A DNA stretch of 64,000 nt from Ewingella americana ATCC 33852 (lineage in GTDB: Bacteria > Pseudomonadota > Gammaproteobacteria > Enterobacterales > Enterobacteriaceae), in assembly GCF_000735345.1 (NCBI RefSeq), contig NZ_JMPJ01000065.1:186001-250000 (forward strand). The letters are read 5' to 3'. Positions 1 through 12,402 of the stretch are shown here, one piece after another (position 1 is the stretch's first letter; each line of letters begins with the position of its first letter). The position numbers and the translations under genes are program-made. The notes beneath the pieces were generated by a model that was given only the letters and a program-made list of their open reading frames with translations, ran no database searches and was not told where the DNA came from.

Positions 1-279
1 CAGGTTAGCGGCGTTGATGTCCTTCTTCTCAATACCGTTTTTCTGCAAGAAAGCAAAATACTCCGCCACGCGCTGGTCAGCCTGTTTCTTCGCTGACGCG
101 GCGTCCTTGGCCGATACATTGACTTCAATCGCCAGTGTCGCAATATCCGGCGTTGCGTCCACGCTGGCAGTCCCTGACGTTACTACGTGGGGACCCGCAG
201 GTACCTCAGCAGCCTGAAGTGCAGCAGGTAACGTCCCTAATCCCAACATTGCAGCCATCGCCAATGCTTTCAATTTCAC
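1..279 (-). CDS. yggE: YggE-like SIMPL-domain protein (partial, C-terminus outside window)
   Basis: This is the N-terminal 93 codons of a periplasmic SIMPL-domain protein, called YggE in E. coli, where it is linked to oxidative stress defence. The gene runs off the left edge of the window. The start is GTG at 277-279, preceded by a good GGAGG ribosome binding site five bases upstream; no ATG upstream fits. A signal peptide of about 22 residues ends near an AxA motif. The mature part contains the family stretch VTSGTASVDATPDIATLAIE, followed by an Ala/Lys-rich helix. Identity of family and position next to argO agree with E. coli. The only oddity is the GTG start. Confidence 0.93.
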   Translation of the reverse strand, partial: MKLKALAMAAMLGLGTLPAALQAAEVPAGPHVVTSGTASVDATPDIATLAIEVNVSAKDAASAKKQADQRVAEYFAFLQKNGIEKKDINAANL

Positions 280-405
280 AGTGCCTCCATTAATCATTCC
301 AGATTTGGCATTAAATTCGTTCACTAACCTCAAAACCCTAGCATAGTAGAGCAATTTGTAGATGAAGATTAGGGACAAAATCTTAAAAATGCCCGGCCAG
401 AAGGT

Positions 406-1023
406 TTACATGTGCAGCGTTTGGCGAGCCAACTGAACGGCAATTCCCCACATGATCGCACCGACCACGAAGTTAATGATCCGCTGTACTTTGCCACTGT
501 TGAGCCAAGGGGAGAGCATCGCCGCCAGTAGCGCCAAGCCGAAGAACCAGATGCCCGACGCCATTACGGCACCCAATGCGAACCACGAGCGCTCGTCGCT
601 GCTCAGGCTGCCGCCGAGGCTGCCCAGCACCACAAAGGTGTCGAGGTAAACGTGCGGGTTGAGCCAAGTGACTGCCAGCATGCTGACCACGATTTTCCAG
701 CGACTCTGCTTGGCGACTTCTGCCTGCGCGAGTTCAGGATTTTTGGCGAAGGCGGTGCGAAACGCTCCCCAACCGTACCACAGCAGGAAAGCCACGCCGC
801 CCCAGCTAACCAGCGCCAGAATGGTCGGTGACTGGCTGAGCAGCGCGCTGCCGCCGAAGATACCGGCGCAAATCAGCAGGGCGTCGCTGATGGCACACAG
901 CGAGGCGATCATCAGGTGATATTGCTTACGGATCCCCTGATTCATCACAAAGGCGTTTTGCGGTCCGATGGGTAAGATCATGGCCGCGCTCATCGCTAAC
1001 CCTTGAAAAAATATTGCCAGCAC
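406..1023 (-). CDS. argO: L-arginine exporter ArgO (LysE family)
   Basis: Inner-membrane exporter of arginine (and toxic analogues such as canavanine) of the LysE/RhtB superfamily. The 205-residue product has the N-terminal signature [18 protein letters not shown], the central [20 protein letters not shown] motif between membrane segments, and about six hydrophobic segments, close to the 211 residues of E. coli ArgO. I chose the GTG at 1021-1023 because AAGGA lies seven bases upstream and the homologous proteins start right before the FQG motif. A longer reading frame from TTG at 1047 is possible but has no clear ribosome binding site. In E. coli the gene is activated by ArgP; no operator is evident here by eye. 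Confidence 0.94.
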   Translation of the reverse strand: MLAIFFQGLAMSAAMILPIGPQNAFVMNQGIRKQYHLMIASLCAISDALLICAGIFGGSALLSQSPTILALVSWGGVAFLLWYGWGAFRTAFAKNPELAQAEVAKQSRWKIVVSMLAVTWLNPHVYLDTFVVLGSLGGSLSSDERSWFALGAVMASGIWFFGLALLAAMLSPWLNSGKVQRIINFVVGAIMWGIAVQLARQTLHM

Positions 1024-1152
1024 GTCGAAATCCTTAAAAAAGTCCAAAAGTGGAATGACGCGCAGTGTATGCGAGCTTTGTCATTAGCGGAAATTGATAA
1101 TTCTAATCCCACATAAGCTTTGCTAATCACCAAACTGGCTGAGTCTCTGACA

Positions 1153-1176
1153 TAAAAAAGGCGCCCGTAGGCGCCT
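1153..1176 (-). terminator. Rho-independent terminator of mscS
   Basis: On the minus strand a GGCGCC stem with a short TACG loop is followed by six T. It lies 25 bp downstream of the mscS stop codon and upstream of argO, separating the two genes. Confidence 0.85.
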
Positions 1177-1200
1177 GTTTGAGTTCGAACTGAGGGAGGC

Positions 1201-2106
1201 TTATTCCGCCACGCCTTTTTGCTCGATTGAACGCTGATCTTCCTGCTGGCTCGCCGCGGCATCGGCCACGTGATAGAGGTGAACATCCATTTGCGGGTAA
1301 GCAATATTGATGTTGTTTTTATCCAGCGCGCGTTTGAAGGCTTCAAGCAGATCCCAGTTCACTTCCTGCGCGTCGCCGTTGGTGGTCCAAACGCGCACCA
1401 CGAAGTTCAGAGTGGAAGCCGCCATTTCGTTCAGACGAACGGTAACGCCTTTGTCGTGTTGGATACGCTTGTCGGCCGCGATAATGTCGCCCAGCACCTT
1501 CTTCACCGTGTCGATATCCGAGTCATAACCTACGCCGACGATGATCTCGGTACGGCGGTTTGGCTCGCGAGAAGTGTTGATGATGTTACCGGCGATGATT
1601 TTGCCGTTTGGCACCACAATCACTTTGTCGTCAACGGTACGCAGCGTGGTAGAGAAGATCTGCACCTGCGTCACGGTACCCGCAACGCCGCCTAAATCGA
1701 CATATTCACCGGCGCGGAATGGGCGGAAGATAACCAGCAGCACGCCCGCAGCGAAGTTCGACAGCGAACCTTGCAGCGCCAAACCTACGGCCAAACCGGC
1801 GGCACCGATAACCGCAATGACGGAGGTGGTCTGCACGCCGATACGGCCCAGCACGGCAATCAGCGTGAAGGCGATAATGGCATAACGCACCAGCGCGGCG
1901 AGGAAGTCGGACACGGTCAGATCAATGCCACGCAGCTTCATCACACGGCTCACAGCGCCTGACAGCACGCGAGCCACAATCAAACCGACGATCAGGATAA
2001 AGATCGCGGCGACGATATTCACGGCATAGTGCAGCAACAGTTCCTGATTGCGCACCAGCCAGTTTCCAGCATTGTTAATGCTGCCTACAACGTTCAAATC
2101 TTCCAT
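1201..2106 (-). CDS. mscS: Small-conductance mechanosensitive channel MscS
   Basis: Homo-heptameric inner-membrane channel that releases solutes during osmotic downshock. The 301-residue protein begins [14 protein letters not shown], as in E. coli. It has three N-terminal membrane helices, with the Gly/Ala-packed pore helix ([20 protein letters not shown]) and the following [14 protein letters not shown] beta domain. The reading frame can be extended to 2202, but the ATG at 2104-2106 matches the family start and I use it. The C-terminus is slightly longer than in E. coli and rich in Ala/Gln/Glu. Transcribed leftward with its own terminator. In E. coli mscS sits directly beside fbaA; here the lac block lies between them. 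Confidence 0.96.
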   Translation of the reverse strand: MEDLNVVGSINNAGNWLVRNQELLLHYAVNIVAAIFILIVGLIVARVLSGAVSRVMKLRGIDLTVSDFLAALVRYAIIAFTLIAVLGRIGVQTTSVIAVIGAAGLAVGLALQGSLSNFAAGVLLVIFRPFRAGEYVDLGGVAGTVTQVQIFSTTLRTVDDKVIVVPNGKIIAGNIINTSREPNRRTEIIVGVGYDSDIDTVKKVLGDIIAADKRIQHDKGVTVRLNEMAASTLNFVVRVWTTNGDAQEVNWDLLEAFKRALDKNNINIAYPQMDVHLYHVADAAASQQEDQRSIEQKGVAE

Positions 2107-2243
2107 TCGAAACACCCCTAAAAGTACCCACGCGGGTAACCAGAAAAACCACGCTGAAAAATCAGCGGATGGACTCCTCAAGCTTTTAAGGGTAACTAAC
2201 AATGCGTTGAAGTGCCAACCCCGCGGGAAAGACTTCAGTAAAA

Positions 2244-3512
2244 TTAGGAATTTGCATGGTTGTTTTTCAGCGGTTCAGGAGATTTAAAGGCCTGCAGTGG
2301 CCCGCGACCACTCAGCGTGAAGGCTGAGATTATCGTGAAGGTCAGTGCGATCAACCCAAGGATCAGATACGTTCCGTGGAAACCGATCCGGTCATACATG
2401 TTCCCGGCAAAGACGGACATAAACATGATTGCCACCTGCTTGAAGAAGCAGAAGGTGACCAGATAAATCGTTGCCGAGAAACGCACCTCAAACACCGACG
2501 TGATGTATTTGAAACAGCCCACAATCAGGAAAGGTATTTCAAACATATGCAGCGTTTTCAGTACCACCACCTCCAGCGGTGAAGAAGCAAATGAAGAGCC
2601 GATGATACGCACCGACATAATCATCCCGGCTAGCAGCAAAGCATTCTTACCACCTATGCGGTTCACAATCAGCGGCGCGAAGAACATGATGCAGGCATTC
2701 AGCAATTCGCCCAGGGTAGTGACGTAGCCAAAGACGCGCGTCCCTTCTGAAGATGAAGAAAAGAACGAGGTAAAGAAATTGGCAAACTGCTGATCGAATA
2801 CGTCATAAGTACAGGAAACACCAATCACGTACAGGGCAAGAAACCACAGTTTTTTGTCTTTCAGCAGCTCAAGCGCCAATTTGAGATTGAACGATTTGGA
2901 GTTCACTCCCAGTTCGTTGGCCACCCGGGCGCTTGATTTCACCTCCGGTTTGGCGAGCAGTAACAGAATGGCGAGGATCACCGCACAGCCGGAGCCGAGC
3001 CAGAACACGAATTCGTTATTGATGGTAAACATGATGCCGACCACTGATGCGCAGAGCGCCCAGCCGACACAACCAAACATACGCGCCCGGCCAAATTCAA
3101 AGCTGCTGCGACGGCTGACTTTTTCGATGTAAGCCTCGATAGCGGGGGCACCGGCGTTGTAAATCAGTCCGAGGTAAATCCCCCCGACCACCGAGCCAAG
3201 ATAAATGTTTATTTTCAGTAACGGGCCAAAAACATAAATAAAGAACGGCGCGAACAAAACCAGCATGCCGGTGATGATCCACAGCAGATGTTTTTTCAGC
3301 CCGAGTTTATCGGCAAGTAAACCAAACACCGGCTGGAACATTAGCGAGAATAACGAAATGCTGGCGAAAATAGTGCCGGTATCGCTTTTGCTAATGTGAT
3401 TGATGTCATGTAGCCAGATAGGGAAGAACGGGAAGTAGGCACCCATGATGAAAAAGTAGAAAAAGAAGAACAGCCCGAACATCCAAAAGTTAGTGTTTTT
3501 CAGGTAATACAT
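2244..3512 (-). CDS. lacY: Lactose permease LacY (proton symporter)
   Basis: Major-facilitator-superfamily lactose/H+ symporter, 422 residues (417 in E. coli), with twelve hydrophobic segments. The start [20 protein letters not shown] is almost identical to E. coli LacY. Substrate and proton residues are visible in context: the [10 protein letters not shown] segment (Glu126 region), [11 protein letters not shown] (Arg144/Cys148 region), [15 protein letters not shown], and the helix X motif [11 protein letters not shown] with the His/Glu pair. It follows lacZ on the same strand after a 60-bp gap and ends the operon; no lacA (transacetylase) follows. The product is clearly a sugar permease and very probably lactose-specific. 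Confidence 0.97.
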   Translation of the reverse strand: MYYLKNTNFWMFGLFFFFYFFIMGAYFPFFPIWLHDINHISKSDTGTIFASISLFSLMFQPVFGLLADKLGLKKHLLWIITGMLVLFAPFFIYVFGPLLKINIYLGSVVGGIYLGLIYNAGAPAIEAYIEKVSRRSSFEFGRARMFGCVGWALCASVVGIMFTINNEFVFWLGSGCAVILAILLLLAKPEVKSSARVANELGVNSKSFNLKLALELLKDKKLWFLALYVIGVSCTYDVFDQQFANFFTSFFSSSSEGTRVFGYVTTLGELLNACIMFFAPLIVNRIGGKNALLLAGMIMSVRIIGSSFASSPLEVVVLKTLHMFEIPFLIVGCFKYITSVFEVRFSATIYLVTFCFFKQVAIMFMSVFAGNMYDRIGFHGTYLILGLIALTFTIISAFTLSGRGPLQAFKSPEPLKNNHANS

Positions 3513-3572
3513 AAGCAGTTTCCTTACGTCTGAATATTGCGCCGCTGGGAATTAACCCAGCGGCACAGGCTG

Positions 3573-6719
<3,147 letters not shown>

Positions 6720-6755
6720 TTATCTGAAGAAAGTAAGTAAAGCGGAGGAATTCAG

Positions 6756-6777
6756 GAAAGGGACGCGGATCACAAAT
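6756..6777 (-). promoter_or_regulatory. Candidate CRP site of the lac promoter
   Basis: On the minus strand TGTGA-TCCGCG-TCCCT gives one perfect CRP half-site and a degenerate second half. Its centre lies about 70 bp upstream of the operator centre, within 1-2 bp of the class I position used in the E. coli lac promoter. Spacing and the half-site support it; the poor second half lowers confidence. Confidence 0.6.
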
Positions 6778-6807
6778 TCCGCGCCAGCCAGTGTTTACAA
6801 AGAAGGT

Positions 6808-7890
6808 TTACAGAGCACTAAGCTGATGCGCGATGCGGATCAGTTCCTGAGACAACGTTTCCTGTGAGACATTTTCTGCGCCTGGTCTGGCAGTGGTATG
6901 GCGCACAACCAAAGAAGTGGGCAACAACAGCGAGTCACCGTGATGATCGTCATGATTATGCAGATTACCCAACAGTCGATTGATGCTCTCATGCCCCAGT
7001 AGGCGAAAATCCTGTTTGATGGTGGTCAGCGGCGGGAAGAAAAAGGCACTGTCTTCAGTATCGTCATAGCCAATCACCGAAATTTGTTCCGGTACCCGCA
7101 GACCAAACTCATGCACGGCACGCAGGACACCGAGCGCCATCTGGTCATTGGCGACCAGAATGGCTGTCGGACGCTTCGGCTGTTTGAGCAGTAAAAACGC
7201 CTGCTGATAACCCGACGCCGCGCTCCAGTCGCCATGCTGAATCGCACAGGGTGTAATATCACGCCTAGCCAGTGTGTTTATCCAGCCTTCATAACGCAAA
7301 CGCGCAGAGATAGATTCGAGCGGACCAGTCAGCACCGCGATTTGCTGATGTCCAAGCGCCAGCAAATGTTCCACCCCCTGCTCAGCCCCGCAATGCGGAT
7401 CGAACAGAATTTTGAAGACGTCGGCTTCGGGATCTACATCCAGAAACAGCGCCGGCAAAGTGCCACAAAGCTGAGCTATTGCTGTCGCATCATCATTTGA
7501 CAGCGGCACGTTGATCAGAATCCCATCCACCCGCTGTGACATCAGTTCGTTCACCGCCGTACGGCAGGCGGCCAGACTCAGGTTGTCGATCATCGAAATC
7601 ACAACGTTGAAACCCAACTGATTCGCGCGAGTTTTCATCGCAGATGCGATTTGTGAAGGTGCGTGCAGCGCCAGTTCGGTAGTCGCCAGTCCGAGAGTGA
7701 AGCTTTTTTTGCCCGCCAGTTGCTGGGCAACACGGTTTGGGACGTAATTCAGCTCAGCCATCGCCTGTTCGACTTTATCGCGCGTTCTGACGGACACGTG
7801 CGCCGCCTGATTCAGGACGCGAGAAACGGTCTGATAGGACACACCCGCATGGCGCGCGACATCATCAAGAGTGACAGATTTTGGCTTCAT
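6808..7890 (-). CDS. lacI: Lac repressor LacI
   Basis: LacI/GalR-family transcriptional repressor of 360 residues, the same length as E. coli LacI. The N-terminal helix-turn-helix contains VSYQTVSRVLN; the Tyr-Gln-x-x-x-Arg recognition residues are those of true LacI and fit the lacO1-like site downstream. The hinge region contains VPNRVAQQLAGKKS. The periplasmic-binding-protein-like core ends in a leucine-rich C-terminal helix (LSQELIRIAHQLSAL) resembling the tetramerisation helix, so DNA looping is plausible. It lies upstream of lacZ on the same strand. Some other family members regulate different sugars, but recognition helix, operator and neighbours all point to lactose/allolactose. Confidence 0.95.
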   Translation of the reverse strand: MKPKSVTLDDVARHAGVSYQTVSRVLNQAAHVSVRTRDKVEQAMAELNYVPNRVAQQLAGKKSFTLGLATTELALHAPSQIASAMKTRANQLGFNVVISMIDNLSLAACRTAVNELMSQRVDGILINVPLSNDDATAIAQLCGTLPALFLDVDPEADVFKILFDPHCGAEQGVEHLLALGHQQIAVLTGPLESISARLRYEGWINTLARRDITPCAIQHGDWSAASGYQQAFLLLKQPKRPTAILVANDQMALGVLRAVHEFGLRVPEQISVIGYDDTEDSAFFFPPLTTIKQDFRLLGHESINRLLGNLHNHDDHHGDSLLLPTSLVVRHTTARPGAENVSQETLSQELIRIAHQLSAL

Positions 7891-7914
7891 GGCTTTCTAC
7901 CTTCGGACCTCATG

Positions 7915-8298
7915 TTATGGACAGCTTAAATCACCTTCTTCGCAGTGCATAATGTTATTAATTTCTTTGGTGCGCTGCTCGGTCTTCTCTTTCAGACACA
8001 TAGAATAAACCATCGGCTGCGCTGAGCCGCCTTCGACGCCAGAAGATTGGAAGTCACAATCGCTGTCGCGAAAAGCAATCCAGCTGCGCTGGGCGACTTT
8101 CAACTTCTTCTGCTGGTCAGCATTGAGTTGTGACATCTTCAGCTTATAGGCCTGATTTAACAGGGTGTCGCTGTGTTTGAAGTCCTGCGCGGCGCAGATA
8201 TTCATGTCAGTCTGGGTGTTGGCATTTTTGCAATCAACCTCGGCGGCGTGGGCCAGCGGGGTAAGAGCGAGTAGAGTCAGCAGAACGGCAAGGCGCAT
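7915..8298 (-). CDS. Secreted LprI-like (DUF1311) protein, putative lysozyme inhibitor
   Basis: A 127-residue protein with a clear signal peptide (cleavage after AHA, near residue 18). The mature part has the DUF1311/LprI pattern: an N-terminal CxNANTQTDMNICA motif, a Leu-rich helix (LNQAYKLKMSQL), then KKLKVAQRSWIAFRDSDCDF and a C-terminal Cys pair. LprI of Mycobacterium inhibits lysozyme; for enterobacterial members the function is inferred only. AGGAA precedes the ATG at a good distance. It is the gene upstream of lacI on the same strand, 24 bp away, so it may be cotranscribed with lacI or simply flank the inserted lac block. Confidence 0.8.
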   Translation of the reverse strand: MRLAVLLTLLALTPLAHAAEVDCKNANTQTDMNICAAQDFKHSDTLLNQAYKLKMSQLNADQQKKLKVAQRSWIAFRDSDCDFQSSGVEGGSAQPMVYSMCLKEKTEQRTKEINNIMHCEEGDLSCP

Positions 8299-8363
8299 TT
8301 TTATTTTCCTATCTATGAAGAGCCTATGGGAAGCCAGACATATATTTGCCGGATTATAGACAA

Positions 8364-8391
8364 TAAAAAAAGGGGCCGAAGCCCCTTTTAA
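8364..8391 (-). terminator. Rho-independent terminator after fbaA
   Basis: Minus strand: AGGGGC-TTCG-GCCCCT stem-loop followed by a run of T, about 40 bp downstream of the fbaA stop. The stem is flanked by A and T runs on both sides, so it could work in both directions, but no rightward gene ends here. Confidence 0.88.
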
Positions 8392-8432
8392 GGTAATTCT
8401 CAGCGCCTGACCCGCAGGTCAGAGCTTTAAAA

Positions 8433-9512
8433 TTACAGACGGTCGATTGCGTTCAGTTCTTTGAATGCCAGTTCCAGGCGAGTCACCATGGAAGACTGTG
8501 CAGCACGCAGCCATACGCGTGGGTCATAGAATTTCTTGTTAGGTTTGTCCGCGCCTTCTGGGTTACCCAACTGACCTTGCAGGTAAGCTTCGTTTTTCTT
8601 GTAGAACTGAAGGATACCGTCCCAGTTAGCCCATTGGGTGTCGGTATCGATGTTCATTTTGATCACGCCGTAACCCACAGACTCTTTGATTTCAGCAGCA
8701 GTAGAACCAGAACCGCCGTGGAACACGAAGTTCAGGGAGTTGTGTGGCAGGTTGTGTTTCTTGCAAACGTACTCTTGAGAATCACGCAGGATGGTCGGAG
8801 TCAGTTTAACGTTACCTGGTTTGTACACGCCGTGAACGTTACCGAATGACGCAGCGATAGTGAAGCGCGGGCTGATTGCGTTCAGTTTTTCGTAAGCGTA
8901 ATCAACGTCTTGTGGTTGAGTGTACAGAGCAGATGCGTCCATATGGCTGTTATCAACGCCATCTTCTTCACCACCAGTACAACCCAGTTCGATTTCCAGA
9001 GTCATGTCGATTTTTGCCATGCGAGCTAAGTACTTGCTGCAAATTTCGATGTTTTCTTCCAGAGATTCTTCTGACAGGTCGATCATGTGAGAAGAGAACA
9101 GTGGCTTACCGGTTTTCGCGAAGTGTTTTTCGCCAGCGTCCAGCAGACCGTCGATCCATGGCAGCAGTTTCTTCGCGCAGTGGTCGGTGTGCAGGATAAC
9201 TGGAACACCGTAGTGCTCAGCCATCTGGTGAACGTGGTGTGCGCCAGAGATTGCGCCCAGGATTGCCGCGCCTTGTGGCACGTCAGTTTTCAGACCTTTA
9301 CCCGCGATGAACGCAGCGCCACCGTTAGAGAACTGCACGATCACTGGAGCGCGAACTTTAGCAGCAGCTTCCAGAACGGCGTTGATGGAGTCGGTGCCTA
9401 CGCAGTTAACTGCTGGCAGAGCAAAGTTGTTTTCTTTAGCAATAGCGAAAACTTTCTGAACATCATCACCAGTGATGACGCCTGGTTTTACGAAATCAAA
9501 AATTTTAGACAT
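8433..9512 (-). CDS. fbaA: Class II fructose-bisphosphate aldolase
   Basis: Zn-dependent glycolytic/gluconeogenic aldolase joining DHAP and glyceraldehyde-3-phosphate. The 359-residue product matches the E. coli FbaA length. Motifs are the Zn-binding VILHTDHCAKKLLPW segment, the LEIELGCTGGEEDG segment, FGNVHGVYKPGNV, and the active-site NFVFHGGSGSTAAEI and GVIKMNIDTDTQWA stretches. AAGGA lies upstream of the ATG. It is the last gene of the leftward epd-pgk-fbaA cluster, as in E. coli. Confidence 0.97.
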   Translation of the reverse strand: MSKIFDFVKPGVITGDDVQKVFAIAKENNFALPAVNCVGTDSINAVLEAAAKVRAPVIVQFSNGGAAFIAGKGLKTDVPQGAAILGAISGAHHVHQMAEHYGVPVILHTDHCAKKLLPWIDGLLDAGEKHFAKTGKPLFSSHMIDLSEESLEENIEICSKYLARMAKIDMTLEIELGCTGGEEDGVDNSHMDASALYTQPQDVDYAYEKLNAISPRFTIAASFGNVHGVYKPGNVKLTPTILRDSQEYVCKKHNLPHNSLNFVFHGGSGSTAAEIKESVGYGVIKMNIDTDTQWANWDGILQFYKKNEAYLQGQLGNPEGADKPNKKFYDPRVWLRAAQSSMVTRLELAFKELNAIDRL

Positions 9513-9603
9513 AGTTCGGTGTCCTTTTTCGTCGGCCGTAGATGGATTTGAAACGGTTGCTATCTCGCCTGAGTTCCACTGTGCAGCCCCTCGCGCGAAA
9601 TAG

Positions 9604-9631
9604 AAAAGTAGGCAGCCTTATGCCGCCTACT
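9604..9631 (-). terminator. Stem-loop between pgk and fbaA
   Basis: Minus strand GTAGGCGGC-ATAAG-GCTGCCTAC followed by TTTTC. It resembles an intrinsic terminator, lies in the short pgk-fbaA intergenic gap and may reduce read-through or stabilise the upstream mRNA. Whether it terminates is inferred. Confidence 0.65.
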
Positions 9632-9639
9632 CAAGTTCA

Positions 9640-10803
9640 TTACTTCTTAGCACGCTCTTCTAGCATCACAACAGCTGGCAGTTGTTTTCCTTCAACGAAC
9701 TCAAGGAATGCGCCGCCGCCAGTGGAGATATAGGAAATTTTGTCAGCGATACCGAACAGATCGATAGCTGCCAGAGTGTCGCCGCCGCCTGCGATGGAGA
9801 AACCTTCGCTGTCAGCAATCGCGTTCGCGACAATCTCAGTCCCTTTACGGAAGTTAGGGAACTCGAATACGCCAACCGGGCCATTCCACAGAATGGTTTT
9901 AGCGTTTTTGATGATCTCGGCCAGACGATTTGCAGAAACGTCGCCCATGTCGAGAATTTGTTCTTCGTCTTTGATTTCTGACGCTGGTTTCACAGTGGCA
10001 GTGGCAGTTTCAGAGAACTCAGTCGCTACTCGAACGTCTGTTGGAACTGGGATATCACAGGTTTCCAGCAGTTTTTTCGCGGTGTCTAACAGGTCTGGTT
10101 CGTACAGGGATTTGCCCACGTTGTTGCCTTGCGCGGCAACGAAGGTGTTAGCAATACCGCCACCGACGATCAGCTGGTCAGCGATTTTAGACAGGGATTC
10201 CAGCACGGTCAGTTTGGTAGAAACTTTAGAACCGCCCACGATAGCAACCATTGGGCGAGCTGGGTTACCCAGCGCTTTGCCCAGTGCTTCCAGCTCAGCA
10301 GACAGCAGTGGACCTGCACAAGCTACTGGTGCGAATTTGCCTACGCCGTGAGTAGAAGCCTGCGCGCGGTGCGCGGTACCGAAGGCGTCCATCACATAGA
10401 TGTCACACAGGGCAGCGTATTTTTTAGATAAGGTTTCGTCGTCTTTCTTTTCGCCTTTGTTGAAGCGAACGTTTTCCAGAACAACCAGCTCACCTTCAGC
10501 AACATCAACGCCGTCCAGATAATCTTTAGCCAGACGAACAGGAGAAGACAACTTATCTTTCAGGTAGTTAACTACTGGCAGCAGAGAAAACTCTTCGTTG
10601 TACTCGCCTTCAGTCGGACGACCAAGATGCGAAGTTACCATCACGCGAGCGCCTTGTTTCAGGGCGGCTTCGATAGTAGGCAAAGAAGCACGGATACGGG
10701 CGTCAGACGTCACTTTACCGTCTTTTACTGGTACGTTCAGGTCTGAACGGATCAGTACGCGTTTACCCGCTAAATCCAGATCGCTCATCTTAATAACAGA
10801 CAT
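9640..10803 (-). CDS. pgk: Phosphoglycerate kinase
   Basis: Cytoplasmic kinase transferring phosphate from 1,3-bisphosphoglycerate to ADP. It has 387 residues like E. coli Pgk, with the N-terminal [20 protein letters not shown] signature, the [16 protein letters not shown] loop, the GGSKVSTKL hinge region and the C-terminal nucleotide-binding [18 protein letters not shown] motif. A GAGAGGAT ribosome binding site precedes the ATG. It lies 71 bp downstream of epd and 127 bp upstream of fbaA, so it is probably transcribed from the epd promoter and from internal promoters. Confidence 0.97.
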   Translation of the reverse strand: MSVIKMSDLDLAGKRVLIRSDLNVPVKDGKVTSDARIRASLPTIEAALKQGARVMVTSHLGRPTEGEYNEEFSLLPVVNYLKDKLSSPVRLAKDYLDGVDVAEGELVVLENVRFNKGEKKDDETLSKKYAALCDIYVMDAFGTAHRAQASTHGVGKFAPVACAGPLLSAELEALGKALGNPARPMVAIVGGSKVSTKLTVLESLSKIADQLIVGGGIANTFVAAQGNNVGKSLYEPDLLDTAKKLLETCDIPVPTDVRVATEFSETATATVKPASEIKDEEQILDMGDVSANRLAEIIKNAKTILWNGPVGVFEFPNFRKGTEIVANAIADSEGFSIAGGGDTLAAIDLFGIADKISYISTGGGAFLEFVEGKQLPAVVMLEERAKK

Positions 10804-10874
10804 GGTGAATCCTCTCGTTGATTCTCTTTAAAGTTGCTTGAGGGCAATTCCAGCAACAAGCTGGGAGTGCCGTA

Positions 10875-11891
10875 CTAGAAACCGCTGGCGGACATTGCCA
10901 ATGTTGTGTCCAACATTCGGTTAGCAAAACCCCACTCATTGTCGCACCAGACAAGTGTCTTAATCAGGTGCTGTCCACTGACCCGCGTTTGCGTGCCATC
11001 AACGATGGCACTGTGTGGATCATGGTTAAAATCTGTCGAGACTAATGGTAGTTCGGTATAGTCAACTATACCACGAAAAGCACCCTGTGCGGCCTTTTGC
11101 AGCAGCTGGTTGACCTCTTCGACCGTCACACTTCCCCCGACAAAAACGCTTAAATCTATCGCCGTCACGTTGATGGTAGGCACGCGAACTGAGATGGCTT
11201 CAAAGCGATCGCAGAACTTGGGCATGATGCGCGTGATGCCAGCTGCAAGTTTAGTATCAACTGGGATGATTGACTGGCTTGCTGCGCGCGTGCGGCGTAA
11301 ATCGGCATGGTACGAGTCAATAACTGGCTGGTCATTCATCGACGCATGGATGGTGGTTACGGTGCCGGACTCAATGCCATAGGCATCGTCCAACAGCTTG
11401 ATAACAGGGATAATACAGTTGGTGGTGCAAGAGGCGTTGGAGACAATACGGTGCTGGCGTTCAAGCAAGTTGTGGTTAACGCCATAGACCACGGTGGCAT
11501 CGAGATCGTGCCCGCCGGGATGAGCAAAGAGGATTTTCTTGGCACCGGCTTTGAGCTGGGTCTCGCCATCTTCGCGGCTGCCGTAAACGCCGGTGCAATC
11601 CAGCACCACGTCAACGCTCAGTTCACCCCATGGCAGCTTGGCTGCGTCTGGCTGGTGTAACAGGCGGATGCTGTCATCGCCGACATAAAGCTGCTCGCCT
11701 TCCTGTCTGACGTCCCATGGGAAACGCCCGTGGCTGGAATCGTACTTCAACAGGTGAGCCATGCCTTCGGGGCTGGCAAGTTCATTAATAGCGACAACGC
11801 TAATCTCTGCCCGACGCCCGGATTCATATAACGCGCGCAATACGCTACGGCCGATGCGACCAAAGCCATTAATTGCAATACGTATTGGCAT
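10875..11891 (-). CDS. epd: D-erythrose-4-phosphate dehydrogenase
   Basis: GAPDH-family NAD-dependent enzyme that oxidises erythrose-4-phosphate, the first step of the DXP-independent branch of pyridoxal phosphate synthesis. It has 338 residues, with the Rossmann motif [16 protein letters not shown] at the start and the catalytic cysteine in SNASCTTNC near the middle. The C-terminal [15 protein letters not shown] motif is also present. Family members differ from GapA in the substrate loop; the position upstream of pgk and the close match to E. coli Epd support the erythrose-4-phosphate role. GGGAG lies upstream of the ATG. First gene of the epd-pgk-fbaA cluster. Confidence 0.95.
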   Translation of the reverse strand: MPIRIAINGFGRIGRSVLRALYESGRRAEISVVAINELASPEGMAHLLKYDSSHGRFPWDVRQEGEQLYVGDDSIRLLHQPDAAKLPWGELSVDVVLDCTGVYGSREDGETQLKAGAKKILFAHPGGHDLDATVVYGVNHNLLERQHRIVSNASCTTNCIIPVIKLLDDAYGIESGTVTTIHASMNDQPVIDSYHADLRRTRAASQSIIPVDTKLAAGITRIMPKFCDRFEAISVRVPTINVTAIDLSVFVGGSVTVEEVNQLLQKAAQGAFRGIVDYTELPLVSTDFNHDPHSAIVDGTQTRVSGQHLIKTLVWCDNEWGFANRMLDTTLAMSASGF

Positions 11892-12353
11892 ACTTCTCCC
11901 TGTTACACGGTTGTTACCTAATGGTGGTAACCCTATAGTAATGCAGTGCGCAGTAACGGTGAATCATTCTCAACAACGTTTCTGCATGCCGGGGCGGCGT
12001 TTTGCTTTTCTTGCGATAACACGTTAACCACTCAACCGCGACGTTAACCACTAACTTCGCAACTGAAACGGTTCAGCCGAGCATAAACTAAAGTGTATAC
12101 AAAAGGAATAATCCGCCCGATTTCGGCGCATTTCCCGGTGCGATTGCTGGAAAAATCGCCACACTAAAGCCCATCATTACCCCGCTTTAACGTTTACATC
12201 ATATTTACGTCAGTCTTTTTATCATTCAACTGACAACATTAAATACTGATTAGGGATTTTGAGTGTAGCCGAGGTGGCGGCCATGCAGTTTGACCTACGT
12301 CATTGCTAACGAGAACTGCGAGCTGGGTCATACTCTTTCGTTGCAAACCCGCC
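11892..12353 (-). promoter_or_regulatory. Upstream region of epd with Cra site and paired repeats
   Basis: A non-coding stretch of about 460 bp. At 12063-12076 the inverted repeat CTGAA-ACGG-TTCAG matches the Cra (FruR) consensus, in line with Cra control of epd-pgk in E. coli. Next to it the 12-mer ACGTTAACCACT occurs twice (12021-12032 and 12041-12052), exactly 20 bp apart, like a tandem regulator site on one face of the helix. I see no gene here. Which bases form the -35/-10 elements is not clear by eye. Confidence 0.6.
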
Positions 12354-12383
12354 ATAAAAAAGGCATCCCGAAGGATGCCTTTT
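12354..12383 (-). terminator. Rho-independent terminator of tktA
   Basis: Minus strand AAAGGCATCC-TTC-GGGATGCCTTTTTT, 20 bp after the tktA stop. The stem carries A and T runs on both sides and is a strong intrinsic terminator. Confidence 0.92.
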
Positions 12384-12402
12384 GACTTCAAGCTTTAGCG
12401 AA

